Shown: in pieces, positions 38,280 through 48,597 of the stretch
Position numbering within the stretch: the first letter of the stretch is position 1
Layout of the letters: each line of letters begins with the position of its first letter
Origin: Acinetobacter sp. ANC 4169
GTDB taxonomy: Bacteria > Pseudomonadota > Gammaproteobacteria > Pseudomonadales > Moraxellaceae
NCBI RefSeq assembly: GCF_002135355.1
Contig: NZ_NEGE01000017.1
Span: 18,375 to 82,374, forward strand
Direction of reading: 5' to 3'
DNA: 64,000 nt
Program-made: the position numbers and the translations under genes
Notes under the pieces: generated by a model
Databases searched by the model: none
What the model was told of the DNA's origin: nothing
The model's input: the letters and a program-made list of their open reading frames with translations, nothing else

Positions 38280-39011
38280 GTGAATCAACGTATTTTACTC
38301 ATCACCGGCTGGGGCGGTGGTACTAAACTGCTCAATCCTTTAAAGCAGGCATTAGAACAGCAAGGGCATCAGGTTGAACTGTGGAATATTTTCAATGCTC
38401 TGGATGAGCAGGTGTTAGTGCAGCAAGCTGAACTGGCCCGCCAGTTTGATGTAATTGCTGGCTGGTCATTGGGTGGTCAGCTGGCCACAGTTTTGGTCGA
38501 TCAGATTCAAAAGCAGCATGGGCTGGAAAAAGTATTGATTACTTTGGGTTCTAATCCCTGCTTCGTAGCAAATGATACATGGCCTATGGCAATGGATCAG
38601 CCGACATTTCAGCAGTTCAAACAGTCATTTGAGCAGAATGCTATTTCAACCTTAAAAAGGTTTGGCTATATGGTGTGTCAGGGCACAGCAACCACCAAAG
38701 CAGACTTTATCACTTTACAAAGTTTGATTCAGGCACAGAATTTAGAAACCCTTCGTGATGGATTAAATTGTCTTGAACAGTTAAACAATGTTGATATCTT
38801 GAAAAACTATTCGGGCTATCAATATCATCTTTTTGCAAAACAGGATTTTTTAGTTAGTTACAAAGTTCAAAGAAATTTTCAAAAATTCAATGCAAAGTTT
38901 TTGGAAACAGAGCTGATCAGCGGGTCGCATGGCTTCCCTATATTTGAAGCTGAACTGATAACTGGCAAAATCTGCCAATTTTTAAAGAAAATAGAACAAA
39001 GAAACGGATAA
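38280..39011 (+). CDS. BioH-like alpha/beta hydrolase, first gene of biotin cluster
   Basis: 243 residues from GTG 38280. Opening LLITGWGGG, nucleophile S63 in AGWSLGGQLATVL (E. coli BioH has GWSLGGLVA), Asp in FAKQDFLV, His in SGSHGFPIFEAE. Placement 85 bases before bioA and upstream of bioF, bioC and bioD suggests it is the esterase that releases pimeloyl-ACP from its methyl ester, the step after BioC. Overall similarity to classical BioH looks low, so this is motif plus context. Confidence 0.75.
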   Translation: MNQRILLITGWGGGTKLLNPLKQALEQQGHQVELWNIFNALDEQVLVQQAELARQFDVIAGWSLGGQLATVLVDQIQKQHGLEKVLITLGSNPCFVANDTWPMAMDQPTFQQFKQSFEQNAISTLKRFGYMVCQGTATTKADFITLQSLIQAQNLETLRDGLNCLEQLNNVDILKNYSGYQYHLFAKQDFLVSYKVQRNFQKFNAKFLETELISGSHGFPIFEAELITGKICQFLKKIEQRNG

Positions 39012-39096
39012 CTGGTTTATATCGCAATTTATTTTTAATTCATGCAGGTTTAAGATCATGAAAAATTGATTTTCAAGCATCTGCATGGAGTAATGG

Positions 39097-40392
39097 ATGA
39101 CCGAATTAACTGATCTGGAATTTGATCTGGCACATATCTGGCATCCTTACACCTCCATGACCGATCCATTGCCGACTTTTAAAGTGAAACAGGCGCATGG
39201 TGCCATCATTGAGCTGGAAGATGGACGGCAATTGATTGATGGCATGTCTTCATGGTGGTGTGCCATTCATGGTTATAACCATCCTGAACTGAATCAGGCT
39301 GCGATTGATCAACTGCAAAAAATGTCGCACATCATGTTTGGTGGTTTGACCCATGATCCTGCGATTGAACTTGGCAGACTCTTGTTAAAAATTACCCCAC
39401 CGAGTCTGGATAAAATTTTCTATGCCGATTCAGGCTCTGTCGCAGTTGAAGTGGCGCTGAAAATGGCGGTTCAGTTTTGGACTGCACAAGGCAAAACTCA
39501 GAAAACCAATTTTGTCACGCCACGGTCTGGCTATCATGGCGATACCTGGAATGCCATGTCAGTCTGTGATCCAGTCACAGGCATGCATCAAATTTTTGGC
39601 TCCAGCTTGCCCAACCGTTTCTTTGTTGCTGCGCCGCAAGTCGGTTTTTATGATGAATGGAATCAGGATGATATTGCTGAACTGGAAAAAACTTTAGCTG
39701 TACATCATCAAAGCATTGCTGCTTTAATCCTGGAACCGATTGTGCAGGGTGCCGGAGGCATGCGTTTTTATCATCCTGAATATTTGCGTCAAGCCAAATT
39801 GCTGTGTGAAAAATATCAGGTGCTGCTGATTTTTGATGAAATTGCCACCGGTTTTGGTCGCACCGGTAAACTGTTTGCCTGGGAACATGCCGGGGTTGAA
39901 CCGGATATTATGTGTATTGGCAAAGGATTAACCGGCGGCTATATGACACTTTCAGCGACCTTAACCAGCAAACATGTAGCAGAAACCATCAGTCGGGGTG
40001 AGGCGGATGTGTTTATGCATGGCCCAACCTTTATGGGGAATCCGCTGGCCTGTGCGGTGGCTGTGAAAAGTACCGAGGTTTTATTGGCACAAGATTGGCA
40101 AAGCAATATTCAACGTATCGGAAAACAGTTGCAACAACATTTACAACCTTTGTCACAGCTTGATTATGTGCAGGATGTACGGGTACTGGGTGCCATTGGT
40201 GTGGTAGAGCTGACATTCAACGTCGATATGAAAAGCCTGCAACAACAGTTTGTTAAGCGCGGAATCTGGATACGTCCCTTTGGCAAGCTGGTCTATGTCA
40301 TGCCACCTTATGTCATTACTGAACAACAATTGAATACATTGCTGGAACAATTGGTGAATGTGGTGGAGCAGATGCAGGAGGTATCCGCATGA
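39097..40392 (+). CDS. bioA: Adenosylmethionine-8-amino-7-oxononanoate aminotransferase
   Basis: 431 residues, class III PLP aminotransferase making DAPA from KAPA with SAM as amino donor. Seen: WHPYTSM at the start, [33 protein letters not shown] lysine K276 in [15 protein letters not shown], and [19 protein letters not shown] precedes ATG 39097. Overlaps bioF by 4 bases. Confidence 0.97.
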   Translation: MTELTDLEFDLAHIWHPYTSMTDPLPTFKVKQAHGAIIELEDGRQLIDGMSSWWCAIHGYNHPELNQAAIDQLQKMSHIMFGGLTHDPAIELGRLLLKITPPSLDKIFYADSGSVAVEVALKMAVQFWTAQGKTQKTNFVTPRSGYHGDTWNAMSVCDPVTGMHQIFGSSLPNRFFVAAPQVGFYDEWNQDDIAELEKTLAVHHQSIAALILEPIVQGAGGMRFYHPEYLRQAKLLCEKYQVLLIFDEIATGFGRTGKLFAWEHAGVEPDIMCIGKGLTGGYMTLSATLTSKHVAETISRGEADVFMHGPTFMGNPLACAVAVKSTEVLLAQDWQSNIQRIGKQLQQHLQPLSQLDYVQDVRVLGAIGVVELTFNVDMKSLQQQFVKRGIWIRPFGKLVYVMPPYVITEQQLNTLLEQLVNVVEQMQEVSA

Positions 40393-41561
40393 ACCGGTTA
40401 AATGATCAGCTATTAAGTGATTATGCAATCAAGCTGGATAAACTCAAACAGCAGGGCAATCTGCGGCAATTTACCTCCAATGTCCAGCAAGATCATTATA
40501 TCGAAATCCAGGGTCATAAGATGCTTAACCTCTCTTCCAATGATTATTTGGGGTTGGCAGCGGATCTGCAGCTGCGTGAACAGTTTTTTGACGAAACACC
40601 GAATGAACTGCGCAGAATGAGTTCATCTTCTTCAAGACTCTTAACCGGAAACTTTGCTGAATATGAGCAACTGGAAGCCAGTTTGAGTCAGGCTTTTCAT
40701 GGCCGTGCTGCGCTGTTATTTAACAGTGGTTATCACATGAATATCGGGATTTTACCTGCGCTCTGTGACAGTAAAACCTTGATTCTTGCCGATAAACTGG
40801 TGCATGCCAGCATGATTGACGGTATCCGTTTATCATCTGCAAAATATGTACGTTATCGGCACAATGACCTGAACCATCTGCAACAGCTTTTACAGCAATA
40901 TCATGCAGATGAAACTATCGATCGCATCATTGTGGTGACGGAATCCATTTTTAGCATGGATGGTGATGAAACCGATCTGGCTGAACTGGTGCGCATCAAA
41001 CAGCTATTTTCTAAGGTCATGCTCTATGTCGATGAAGCGCATGCGATTGGGGTACGTGGTGAGCAAGGCTTGGGCTGTGCTGAACAATATGGTGTCATTG
41101 ATGAGATTGACCTGCTGGTCGGAACTTTCGGGAAAGCACTGGCATCGGTCGGAGGATATCTGATTTGCCATCCCATCATCCGGGAATATCTGATCAATTC
41201 CATGCGTCCGCTGATTTTTAGTACTGCGCAGCCACCGATGTGTATGGCGTGGACCCATTTTATTTTCCAGAAAGTTTTGGGCTTACAGCAACAACGCCAG
41301 CATTTGCAACAGATCAGTCAAAATCTGCAACAGTCGGTACAGGCCAAAGGCTTTGAGTGTCCATCGACTTCACATATTGTGCCGGTGATTATTGGCGAGT
41401 CACAAAGCACGGTTGAAAAGGCCAAGCAGCTACAACAGGCCGGGTTTTATATCATGCCGGTGCGTCCACCTACAGTACCGAAACACAGTTCCAGATTACG
41501 TATTTCACTGACTTCTCAAGTCAATCAGGCTGACCTTGAACAGCTTGTGCGGTTGCTGTGA
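40389..41561 (+). CDS. bioF: 8-amino-7-oxononanoate synthase
   Basis: 390 residues, PLP alpha-oxoamine synthase joining pimeloyl-ACP and alanine. Seen: [25 protein letters not shown] lysine K249 in [13 protein letters not shown] and RISLTSQ at the end. The start (ATGA) overlaps the bioA stop; a AGGAGG sits in the end of bioA. Confidence 0.97.
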   Translation: MNRLNDQLLSDYAIKLDKLKQQGNLRQFTSNVQQDHYIEIQGHKMLNLSSNDYLGLAADLQLREQFFDETPNELRRMSSSSSRLLTGNFAEYEQLEASLSQAFHGRAALLFNSGYHMNIGILPALCDSKTLILADKLVHASMIDGIRLSSAKYVRYRHNDLNHLQQLLQQYHADETIDRIIVVTESIFSMDGDETDLAELVRIKQLFSKVMLYVDEAHAIGVRGEQGLGCAEQYGVIDEIDLLVGTFGKALASVGGYLICHPIIREYLINSMRPLIFSTAQPPMCMAWTHFIFQKVLGLQQQRQHLQQISQNLQQSVQAKGFECPSTSHIVPVIIGESQSTVEKAKQLQQAGFYIMPVRPPTVPKHSSRLRISLTSQVNQADLEQLVRLL

Positions 41562-41570
41562 GTTCTAGCC

Positions 41571-42341
41571 GTGAATATTGATAAATCACAAGTTGCACAG
41601 CGTTTTGCCAAGGCCGGGCAAAGTTATGCTCAACATGCGGTGGTACAAAAACAGATTTGCCAGCATTTAATTGGGTTGATGCAAGAATACATATCCAAAA
41701 ACAGTCTAGACCGTGCGTTTGAAATCGGTTGTGGGTCGGGGAATTTAAGTCACTTGCTGATGCAGCATTTTGCGATCCAACAACTGTTTTTAAATGACCT
41801 GTATCCTGAAGTTCAGCAGCATTTTCAAAATGATCCGAAACTAAAATGGTGGATTGGCGATATTGAGCAACTGGATTTGCCACGCTCTCTGGATCTGATC
41901 GCGTCCAGTTCGGCCTTGCAATGGATCTCTGATCTGGATGCAATCTTTAAAAAATGTGCAGATGCTTTAACGCAGCAAGGCTATTTGTGTTTCTCAACTT
42001 TTGGTCGACAGAATCTAATAGAAATTAAGGCACTGACTGGTCAGGGACTGGATTATCTTCCGATTGAAGTCATTCAGGACAAGCTGCTCAAACACGGCTT
42101 TGAAATCCTGCATCTGTCCCAGAGCCTGGAAACGCTGAGTTTTTCCCATCCTAAAGCTGTGCTGCAACATTTAAAGGCCACTGGTGTGACTGCAACCGCG
42201 TCACAGCATCGCTGGACCAAACAGTCTTTACAGCAGTTTTATCAGGACTATCAGCAATTTTCACAACTTGATCAGATGGGGCAACGACAATACCAGCTCA
42301 GTTACCATCCTATTTATTGCATTGCTCGGAGCACAGCATGA
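41571..42341 (+). CDS. bioC: Malonyl-ACP O-methyltransferase
   Basis: 256 residues from GTG 41571. SAM-binding motif [15 protein letters not shown] near residue 45, with the N-terminal [16 protein letters not shown] signature of BioC and [10 protein letters not shown]. Methylates malonyl-ACP to disguise it for fatty-acid elongation. The stop overlaps the bioD start (ATGA). Confidence 0.93.
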   Translation: MNIDKSQVAQRFAKAGQSYAQHAVVQKQICQHLIGLMQEYISKNSLDRAFEIGCGSGNLSHLLMQHFAIQQLFLNDLYPEVQQHFQNDPKLKWWIGDIEQLDLPRSLDLIASSSALQWISDLDAIFKKCADALTQQGYLCFSTFGRQNLIEIKALTGQGLDYLPIEVIQDKLLKHGFEILHLSQSLETLSFSHPKAVLQHLKATGVTATASQHRWTKQSLQQFYQDYQQFSQLDQMGQRQYQLSYHPIYCIARSTA

Positions 42342-42982
42342 CAGCAGATGTTTATTTTATCAGCGGGATTGATACGGGAATCGGCAAGACCTATACCACA
42401 GGTTATCTGGCCAAGTTATGGAATGAACAGGGCAAAAAAACCATTACCCAAAAGCTGATTCAAACCGGCAATACCGATATTTCTGAAGATATCGAACAGC
42501 ACCGTGAAATTATGCAGATGGGCTGGTTTCCGGAAGATGAAACTAAACTGACCATGCCGGAAATTTTTACTTATCCTGCATCACCGCATTTGGCCACTAA
42601 AATTGATAGTCGTGAAATTGATTTTCAGAAAATTGCAGATGCAACTCAGCAATTGGCAGAAAAATATGAGGTAGTGTTGTTAGAAGGTGCGGGCGGTCTG
42701 ATGGTGCCTTTAACCACTGAGTTACTCACGATTGATTATATTGCTGAGAAAAAATTTCCGGTCATTCTGGTGAGTTCTGGTCGTTTAGGTAGTATTAATC
42801 ATACAATTTTAAGTTTGGAAGCACTGAAAAGTCGTGGTCTGGAATTATTTGCTTTGGCCTATAACCTGAATGATGAATCACAAGATGCATTGATTTCTAA
42901 AGATACGGCTGAATTCTTAAAAAATTATCTGGCGATACATTTCCCGAATGCACAGTGGATTGATATTCCCGTTTTATCTTAA
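42338..42982 (+). CDS. bioD: ATP-dependent dethiobiotin synthetase
   Basis: 214 residues from ATG 42338, which overlaps the bioC stop; the frame is open seven codons upstream. P-loop [33 protein letters not shown]. Closes the ureido ring with CO2 and ATP. bioB is not in the window, so the final step is encoded elsewhere. Confidence 0.96.
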   Translation: MTADVYFISGIDTGIGKTYTTGYLAKLWNEQGKKTITQKLIQTGNTDISEDIEQHREIMQMGWFPEDETKLTMPEIFTYPASPHLATKIDSREIDFQKIADATQQLAEKYEVVLLEGAGGLMVPLTTELLTIDYIAEKKFPVILVSSGRLGSINHTILSLEALKSRGLELFALAYNLNDESQDALISKDTAEFLKNYLAIHFPNAQWIDIPVLS

Positions 42983-43003
42983 TCCTTCCTAGATAAGACG
43001 AGT

Positions 43004-43037
43004 ATAAAAAAGCCACTCAATAGAGTGGCTTTTTTAT
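43004..43037. terminator. Terminator between convergent bioD and rluB
   Basis: AAAAAAGCCACTC/GAGTGGCTTTTTT with AATA loop, symmetric A and T tracts. Confidence 0.9.
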
Positions 43038-43059
43038 TTGCAAGGAAAAGCTTTAAAAA

Positions 43060-44256
43060 TTAAAACTTCTTAAAGCTTTTGTTGCCAAATGGTTTACGTG
43101 GCGCATTTTCATCACGACGTTCGCGTTGGCCATAAGTACCTTGATTGCCAAAGTTGTCAGGACGGTTTTCACGCTGTGCATAGCTATTACTGTTGCCTTG
43201 ACGTGATTCACGTTGAGCATAAGTGTTTTGGTTGCTGTCTTGGCGACGCTCACCGCGTTGGGCAAAACCATTGCTATTGCTGTCACGACGTTCGCGTTGA
43301 GCATTACCGGTCTGGTTACCCTCTTGACGACGTTGCGCATGACCATTCTGGTTTTCACGGCGATCACGCTGTGCATAGGCCATTGGGTTCTGGTTTTCAC
43401 CCTCTTCGGTATCACGGCGTTGCTGACGTAAATAACCGCCACGACGTGCCGCCATTGGTTTGTCTTGCATGCGCTCGGTACGACGTTTTGCCATACCAAA
43501 CAAGCCTGTGCCTTGACGTGGTTTCAACTCGACAGCTTTGGTTAAGTTATCGATATCGTTTTTATCGAGTTCCATCCAGCGACCGGTACGAAGTTCGCGC
43601 GGTAGAATGACAGTACCATAACGGGTACGAAGCAGGCGGCTTACTTTTAAGCCTTGTGATTCGAAAATACGACGCACTTCACGGTTACGACCTTCTTTCA
43701 CCACCACCTGATACCAACGGTTAATCCCGTCACCACCAATTTCAGTGAATGATTCAAATTTTGCCGGACCATCATCTAAAACCACACCCTTAAGCATGTT
43801 GTTTTTGATTTGTGGAGTCACTTCACCCATCACGCGAACCGCATATTCACGTTCAATCTCGTTTGACGGGTGCATTAAACGGTTGGCCAATTCACCATCG
43901 TTAGTGAACAGCAAAAGACCAGTCGAGTTAATATCCAGACGACCGACCATGACCCAGCGATCATTAGCAATCGCAGGCAGTTGTTCGAATACGGTTGGAC
44001 GTTGTTCAGGATCATTGCGTGAGCAAATTTCGCCTTCTGGTTTGTAGTAAATCAGAACACGACGACGAATTTCGTCTTCAATCTGGAATTGGACTTTACG
44101 ACCATCGATGCGAAGCTCATCACCCGGTTCAATGCGTTCACCCACTTGGGCAACGCGTCCATTGATACTCACACGACCAGCAGCAATGACTTCTTCCATA
44201 TAACGGCGAGAACCCAAACCTACGCGTGCAAGCACCTTTTGTAATTTTTCACTCAT
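43060..44256 (-). CDS. rluB: 23S rRNA pseudouridine(2605) synthase RluB with long basic tail
   Basis: 398 residues. S4 RNA-binding domain (LARVGLGSRRYMEE), catalytic Asp in VGRLDINSTGLLLFTNDGEL, NREVRRIFE and ending core KARTGRWMEL-like region near residue 230. From ~250 on there is a low-complexity tail of ~145 residues with repeated AQR-E/D-RR units rich in Asn, Gln and Arg, ending FGNKSFKKF. The core is complete; the tail probably binds RNA non-specifically. Canonical scpA-scpB-rluB neighbourhood. Confidence 0.94.
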   Translation of the reverse strand: MSEKLQKVLARVGLGSRRYMEEVIAAGRVSINGRVAQVGERIEPGDELRIDGRKVQFQIEDEIRRRVLIYYKPEGEICSRNDPEQRPTVFEQLPAIANDRWVMVGRLDINSTGLLLFTNDGELANRLMHPSNEIEREYAVRVMGEVTPQIKNNMLKGVVLDDGPAKFESFTEIGGDGINRWYQVVVKEGRNREVRRIFESQGLKVSRLLRTRYGTVILPRELRTGRWMELDKNDIDNLTKAVELKPRQGTGLFGMAKRRTERMQDKPMAARRGGYLRQQRRDTEEGENQNPMAYAQRDRRENQNGHAQRRQEGNQTGNAQRERRDSNSNGFAQRGERRQDSNQNTYAQRESRQGNSNSYAQRENRPDNFGNQGTYGQRERRDENAPRKPFGNKSFKKF

Positions 44257-44297
44257 GACAGCATAACCTTAGAAATTATCATCAACAGTTCACCTAT

Positions 44298-44888
44298 CTA
44301 TGACTTCGGTGCGTGAGCATCGAGCGCCATAAAAGCTTCCTTGGCATCCTGCAGGGGAGGCAATTGACCCAGTGAAGACAGGCCAAAAGCATTTAAAAAT
44401 TGTGGCGTTGTAACTAACAACGCGGGTCTTCCCGGTAGTTCTCTAAAACCGGATTCTTTAATCCAGTTCCAGTCAAACAATGATCGAAGGATCTGACTAT
44501 TGTTTGAAACTCCACGAATCTGTTCAATATCTGCTCGGGTTACTGGTTGATGATAAGCAATCACAGCAAGGGTTTCGAGCAGAGTGGGCGATAAACGAGT
44601 TGGTCGTTCCGGCCACACCTGAGTAATGATATTGCGATATTTAGCCCGAACCTGGAAACGGAACCCTTGTGCGGTTTCTACCAGTTCGATTGATCTGCCA
44701 TGTTGTAGCATGGCGAGCTGTTGTAACAACTGACGCAATTCCTGTTTATTATATTGATTTTGGAATGCTTCTTTCAAACGTGCAAGCGAAACAGCTGTTT
44801 CACTGGCAAAAATAATGGCTTCCAGCTGCATCAACACTTCATGCTGGTTATCTGCAACAGATAAAGGGGTAGCTTGCTGATCTGTCAT
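44298..44888 (-). CDS. scpB: Segregation and condensation protein ScpB
   Basis: 196 residues, two winged-helix domains. Seen: QLEAIIFASETAVSLARL, VWPERPTRLSPTLLETLAVIAYHQPVTRADIEQIRGV, WIKESGFRELPGRPALLVTT. Binds the ScpA kleisin of the SMC complex. Start overlaps the scpA stop by 4 bases. Confidence 0.95.
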   Translation of the reverse strand: MTDQQATPLSVADNQHEVLMQLEAIIFASETAVSLARLKEAFQNQYNKQELRQLLQQLAMLQHGRSIELVETAQGFRFQVRAKYRNIITQVWPERPTRLSPTLLETLAVIAYHQPVTRADIEQIRGVSNNSQILRSLFDWNWIKESGFRELPGRPALLVTTPQFLNAFGLSSLGQLPPLQDAKEAFMALDAHAPKS

Positions 44889-45679
44889 GCGGACACTCCT
44901 TGAATCGCGAGTGGGGCTTCAATACCGCTGGCAATAATATTCACTTTTTGTTGGCGGCTAAGCTCTAAAATGGCCATAAAAGTCACCACCATGCCCATGC
45001 GCCCCTGGCTGGGTTTGAGCAGGGCTTCAAAATGCAGGATTTCACCGGACTGTAAACGGCGTTCAATAAAAGCAATCCGTTCTTCCAGTAACACCGGTTC
45101 TTGCTGAATTTGATGGACTACCGGTTCTGGGCGGTTAAACACACAAAACAGGGCATCGCGTAGCTGGCTGACATCATAGCCTTCATGGCTTTGCACCACA
45201 TGACCCAGACTGACATTGCTCGGAAAGGTATCACGTTCCAGAACCGGCATTTGACCCAGACGTTCAGCCGCCTGTTTCACCCGTAAATAAGTTTCCAACC
45301 GGTCAATCAGTTCCTGTTTAGGGTCTTTTTCAACGACGATGCTAGCGCTCGGTTTTGGCAACAGCAGTCGTGATTTTAAATCAGCCAATAAGGCGGCCAT
45401 GACCATATAATCTGCCGTCAGCTCAATATTCAAGGACTTCATGGCATCCATGTAAGATAGATATTGAGCAGCAATCGGAGCGATATCGAGCTGTAATAAG
45501 TCGAAACCGCTTTTTTGAATCAGGTAAATCAGGAAGTCGAGTGGACCTTCGAAATGCTCTAGCAGAATTTCAAATGCAGCAGGAGGAATGTATAAATCCT
45601 CTGGAATCGATTCTTGCCACTCATCCATAACACGGATGTGTGAGCTTGGCTCCATAGGATCATGGATAAGTTGATTCAT
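44885..45679 (-). CDS. scpA: Segregation and condensation protein ScpA (kleisin)
   Basis: 264 residues. FEGPLDFLIYLIQKSGFDLLQLDIAPIAAQYL, ADYMVMAALLADLKSRLLLP and a C-terminal winged helix (VVTFMAILELSRQQKVNI) are the hallmark kleisin motifs. Bridges SMC heads. Translationally coupled to scpB. Confidence 0.95.
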   Translation of the reverse strand: MNQLIHDPMEPSSHIRVMDEWQESIPEDLYIPPAAFEILLEHFEGPLDFLIYLIQKSGFDLLQLDIAPIAAQYLSYMDAMKSLNIELTADYMVMAALLADLKSRLLLPKPSASIVVEKDPKQELIDRLETYLRVKQAAERLGQMPVLERDTFPSNVSLGHVVQSHEGYDVSQLRDALFCVFNRPEPVVHQIQQEPVLLEERIAFIERRLQSGEILHFEALLKPSQGRMGMVVTFMAILELSRQQKVNIIASGIEAPLAIQGVSA

Positions 45680-46056
45680 TGCAGTTATAGGCCACGCGAA
45701 TTTTCAAAGGCATGCAGGATGCTTTTGCTTCGATCTCGCATCGAAAGAAAAAGCACGTAATTAGTAAGCGCTAGTGTAATGGAAATTTGACTTCAAATAA
45801 ATTAGTTAAGTGATCAAATACAAAAAAACCTGAAATTAAGTAAGGTTTTTGAGCGGCTTGATTATGTGAAATGGACTGGTTTTGTATGATTTTGATTTTT
45901 TAGACCAATCTATTTGATCTAATATTTAAATTGTTATGGACAAAGCTGGCCATATCCCCAGCCTTATATACTTAATAAAATTAAAGAAAGTTCGGAATGG
46001 AATAACACAAAGTTTTTGGGCAATATTAAAGCCAATAAGACGAGATCTCATCTGCC
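45680..46056. other. Divergent intergenic region
   Basis: 377 bases between scpA (minus) and the GNAT gene (plus). Holds both promoters presumably. A weak hairpin AAAAACCT/AGGTTTTT (45824-45850) is the only structure seen; no gene. Confidence 0.35.
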
Positions 46057-46773
46057 ATGGAAAATAATCAAAAGCTACAAGAAAATGAATATGGTCAATT
46101 TATTGGACTTCCGGTGTCTCATTCTTTGCCTCGCTATTTTTTAGCGGAAATCCTTTATGGAAAACATGCCACCTTGCAGGTACTGTCCTCAGCAATACTT
46201 GACCCGAATCGGATGCAGCAACTTTGGCAATGTGTACATGGCGAAGTAGATCGCAGTTGTTGGACTTATTTGCCTTATTCAGGTTTTGAAAATGCAGATG
46301 AGTTGCGAACCACTCTGGAAAACAGCTTTGGTTTCAAAGACTCAATCCATTATCTGGTCGAGGTCAATCATGCAATTGTCGGATGGGTGGGCTTGCTGAA
46401 TCAGCGATCTGCAGATCATGTCATTGAAATCGGCAATATTTATTTTTCCTACAAAATGAAGCAGTCTACAGCTTCGACAGAAGTCATCTATCTATTATTG
46501 AAAGCCTGTTTTGAGCAGGGCTTTCGCCGTGTGGAATGGAAGTGTGATGACTTGAATCTGCCGTCTAAACGGGCAGCCTTACGCTTTGGTTTTCAGCATG
46601 AAGGCACTTTTCGACAAGACCGTATAGCCAAAGGCCGTAACCGCAATACCGCCTGGTTTTCCATTCTGGATCAAGAATGGCCTGAACTGGAAAAAGCCTA
46701 TCTGGCCTGGTTAAAAGCCGATAATTTTGATCAAAATGGGCAACAAAAATTGCGTTTGCGTGATTTTCTTTAA
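46057..46773 (+). CDS. GNAT acetyltransferase, RimJ/RimL-like
   Basis: 238 residues. Core around residues 75-200: HYLVEVNHAIVGWVGLLNQ, IEIGNIYFSYKMKQSTASTEVIYLLLKACFEQGFRRVEWKCDDLNLPSKRAALRFGFQHEGTFRQD in order, the signature of the long GNAT proteins that act on protein N-termini or small molecules. Substrate unknown. ATG 46057 follows a CTGCC-rich leader without a clear ribosome site. Confidence 0.83.
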   Translation: MENNQKLQENEYGQFIGLPVSHSLPRYFLAEILYGKHATLQVLSSAILDPNRMQQLWQCVHGEVDRSCWTYLPYSGFENADELRTTLENSFGFKDSIHYLVEVNHAIVGWVGLLNQRSADHVIEIGNIYFSYKMKQSTASTEVIYLLLKACFEQGFRRVEWKCDDLNLPSKRAALRFGFQHEGTFRQDRIAKGRNRNTAWFSILDQEWPELEKAYLAWLKADNFDQNGQQKLRLRDFL

Positions 46774-46783
46774 TTTTGCTGAG

Positions 46784-47083
46784 CTATTGCGATGGTTGAT
46801 CTATTGAGGTGTGGTTAGATAACTTGAGGGCGAATTCGATGATTCGTTGCGCGCTGTCTTGCATGCATAAATTCTGAGTTTGATAGATGCTGGATAATTT
46901 GTGAATCAATGCAATTTCTGAGAAAAACGCATACACGGCGTTATTGATCATCAGGGATGGGGCTTGCTCAGCCTCTGCTGCAATAACTTTGACTTCAGAC
47001 TCAAGTGTCCAGGGAATTTCCGCATAAATTCGACTGGTTGCTGCAAAATCATGATGATTGAGTAGCAGATAAAAGAGATTCAT
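46784..47083 (-). CDS. Uncharacterised 99-residue protein
   Basis: 99 residues, not recognised. Predicted mostly helical, with no signal peptide or membrane helix; contains two Cys-free helices and a LSSIYQTQNLCMQDSAQRIIEFALKL segment. Starts MNLFYLLLNHHDF. AGTAGCGC upstream gives a weak ribosome site. It precedes the convergent end of the GNAT gene by 10 bases and follows the YciO-like gene's promoter side. Codon use looks like its neighbours. Confidence 0.55.
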   Translation of the reverse strand: MNLFYLLLNHHDFAATSRIYAEIPWTLESEVKVIAAEAEQAPSLMINNAVYAFFSEIALIHKLSSIYQTQNLCMQDSAQRIIEFALKLSNHTSIDQPSQ

Positions 47084-47137
47084 TTTAGCGCTACTCCTTG
47101 ATCCTGATCACTCCCTAATATTTAATCTTAACAGTGC

Positions 47138-47755
47138 TTATTCAAATGCGCTGACATCACCCATACCATGACGAATCACTTCAGGATGATCACCGGATAA
47201 ATCCACGATACTGGTGGTATTTAAAATTCCCAGGCCGCCATCGACAAATACATCAATCCGTTTGCCCAGTTCCATTTCAATATCATAAGGATCATCTAGA
47301 GGATCTGTATGATTGGGCAGAATCAGCGTACTGGTTAATAGCGGTTCGTCCAATTCCTTCAATAACATTCGACAAATCGGATTGCTGGGAATACGCAGTC
47401 CAATGGTTTTCTTTTTAGGATGCATTAGTCGCTTAGGGACTTCGCTGGTTGCAGGTAATATAAAGGTGGTGACAGCGGGGGTATTATTTTTCAGCAACCG
47501 ATACATGGCATTGTCCACCTTGGCATAGGTCGCAATATCGGACAAGTCACAACACAAGATCGCATATTGATGTTTCGGCCCTAAGCCACGAATTTGTGCA
47601 ATCCGCTCCATGGCATTTTTATTTCCGATCTGGCAGCCAATGGCATAAGCGGCATCGGTCGGGTAAACCACCACATCACCGGCGCGAATCCGCTCTACCG
47701 CCTGAGTGATCAAACGCGGCTGAGGATTATCAGGACGTATTCTTAAATGCAGCAT
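47138..47755 (-). CDS. Sua5/YciO/YrdC-family protein (YciO branch)
   Basis: 205 residues. VVYPTDAAYAIGCQIGNKNAMERIAQIRG near the start, SDIATYAK, FILPATSEVP, KTIGLRIPSNPI and STLILPNHTDP. This is the RNA/nucleotide-binding fold of threonylcarbamoyl-AMP synthase; the sequence pattern is that of YciO, whose role in t6A synthesis is weaker or debated, rather than of TsaC. Notable beside tsaB elsewhere in the window. Confidence 0.88.
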   Translation of the reverse strand: MLHLRIRPDNPQPRLITQAVERIRAGDVVVYPTDAAYAIGCQIGNKNAMERIAQIRGLGPKHQYAILCCDLSDIATYAKVDNAMYRLLKNNTPAVTTFILPATSEVPKRLMHPKKKTIGLRIPSNPICRMLLKELDEPLLTSTLILPNHTDPLDDPYDIEMELGKRIDVFVDGGLGILNTTSIVDLSGDHPEVIRHGMGDVSAFE

Positions 47756-47837
47756 ATTTATTCTCCCGACTTGTTATTAGACATTATCTGTTGATTTTAC
47801 AAAGTCTTGCAATCAGGCTGTGATGATTTTGTGTAAT

Positions 47838-48500
47838 TTAATCCAGCATGTGACGTTGAAACTCATCACTTTGTAATGTTTTGCCACTCCGAGTACAGGC
47901 ACAGATACATGCAATAAAATGTGCAGCATCACGTGGAAGCTTGGCCTCACCCTTAAAATATTGCTGAACCTGAGCAAAAACATTGTCTTTAAACGTGGCA
48001 CCATTACCACCATCACCAGTTAAATTATCTAAAGACACACGGAACTTGCGACCAAAGGCCTGGGCAAACATCCATTCAATGGCTTGAGGCTTAATTTCGA
48101 CCTGTTCAAATAAAGCCTGCTGTTCTGCACTGCGTCCATCCGGAGCATACCAATAGCCTAAATCGGGTAATAGACGTCTTTTGTCGCCGGCAATGGTCCA
48201 GTGGCTGATTTCATGTAAGGCACTATTAAAGAAACCATGGGCAAATTGAATACGGGCAGGGGCATCTGCAGTTGCCGGAAAATATTCAGGTTCAAAATCA
48301 CCTTTGACTAAACTCACATTTAAGTGGGAAAACCAGTGATTAAAGTGTAGTATAAGCCAATCTACTTGTTGAACTTCTGTTTGCAAACTGGCCCAAGGTG
48401 AGCGTTGCACAGGGTCTATAGAAATAGCAGAACTTGAGGTTGAATAAGTGGTTAACTGTAATGAAGTGGTGACTTCAGGTTGCGGCTGCAACTGATGCAT
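47838..48500 (-). CDS. epmC: Elongation factor P hydroxylase
   Basis: 220 residues from ATG 48500; a TTG at 48539 is in frame but unlikely. The iron-binding HExxxH motif lies in HGFFNSALHEISHWTIAGDKRR, followed by DLGYWYAPDGRS and AFGRKFRVSLDNL, the YfcM/EpmC family. It hydroxylates the beta-lysylated lysine of EF-P. epmA, epmB and efp are not in the window. Confidence 0.9.
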   Translation of the reverse strand: MHQLQPQPEVTTSLQLTTYSTSSSAISIDPVQRSPWASLQTEVQQVDWLILHFNHWFSHLNVSLVKGDFEPEYFPATADAPARIQFAHGFFNSALHEISHWTIAGDKRRLLPDLGYWYAPDGRSAEQQALFEQVEIKPQAIEWMFAQAFGRKFRVSLDNLTGDGGNGATFKDNVFAQVQQYFKGEAKLPRDAAHFIACICACTRSGKTLQSDEFQRHMLD

Positions 48501-48597
48501 GACTTGTATTACCCAATTGATCTGTCTAAATAAGTACAAAATTGTATCTTAATCTTTGACAGAGTACCGATGAATTTGTAGAATTGCCGCCTTAATT

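Noticed and set aside
43053..43499. 148-codon frame opposite the rluB 3' end
   Set aside because: Other frame of the repetitive Arg/Asn/Gln tail; repeats keep several frames open.
45824..45850. Terminator between scpA and the GNAT gene
   Set aside because: The genes diverge, so no transcript would end here, and the stem is short with a long loop.
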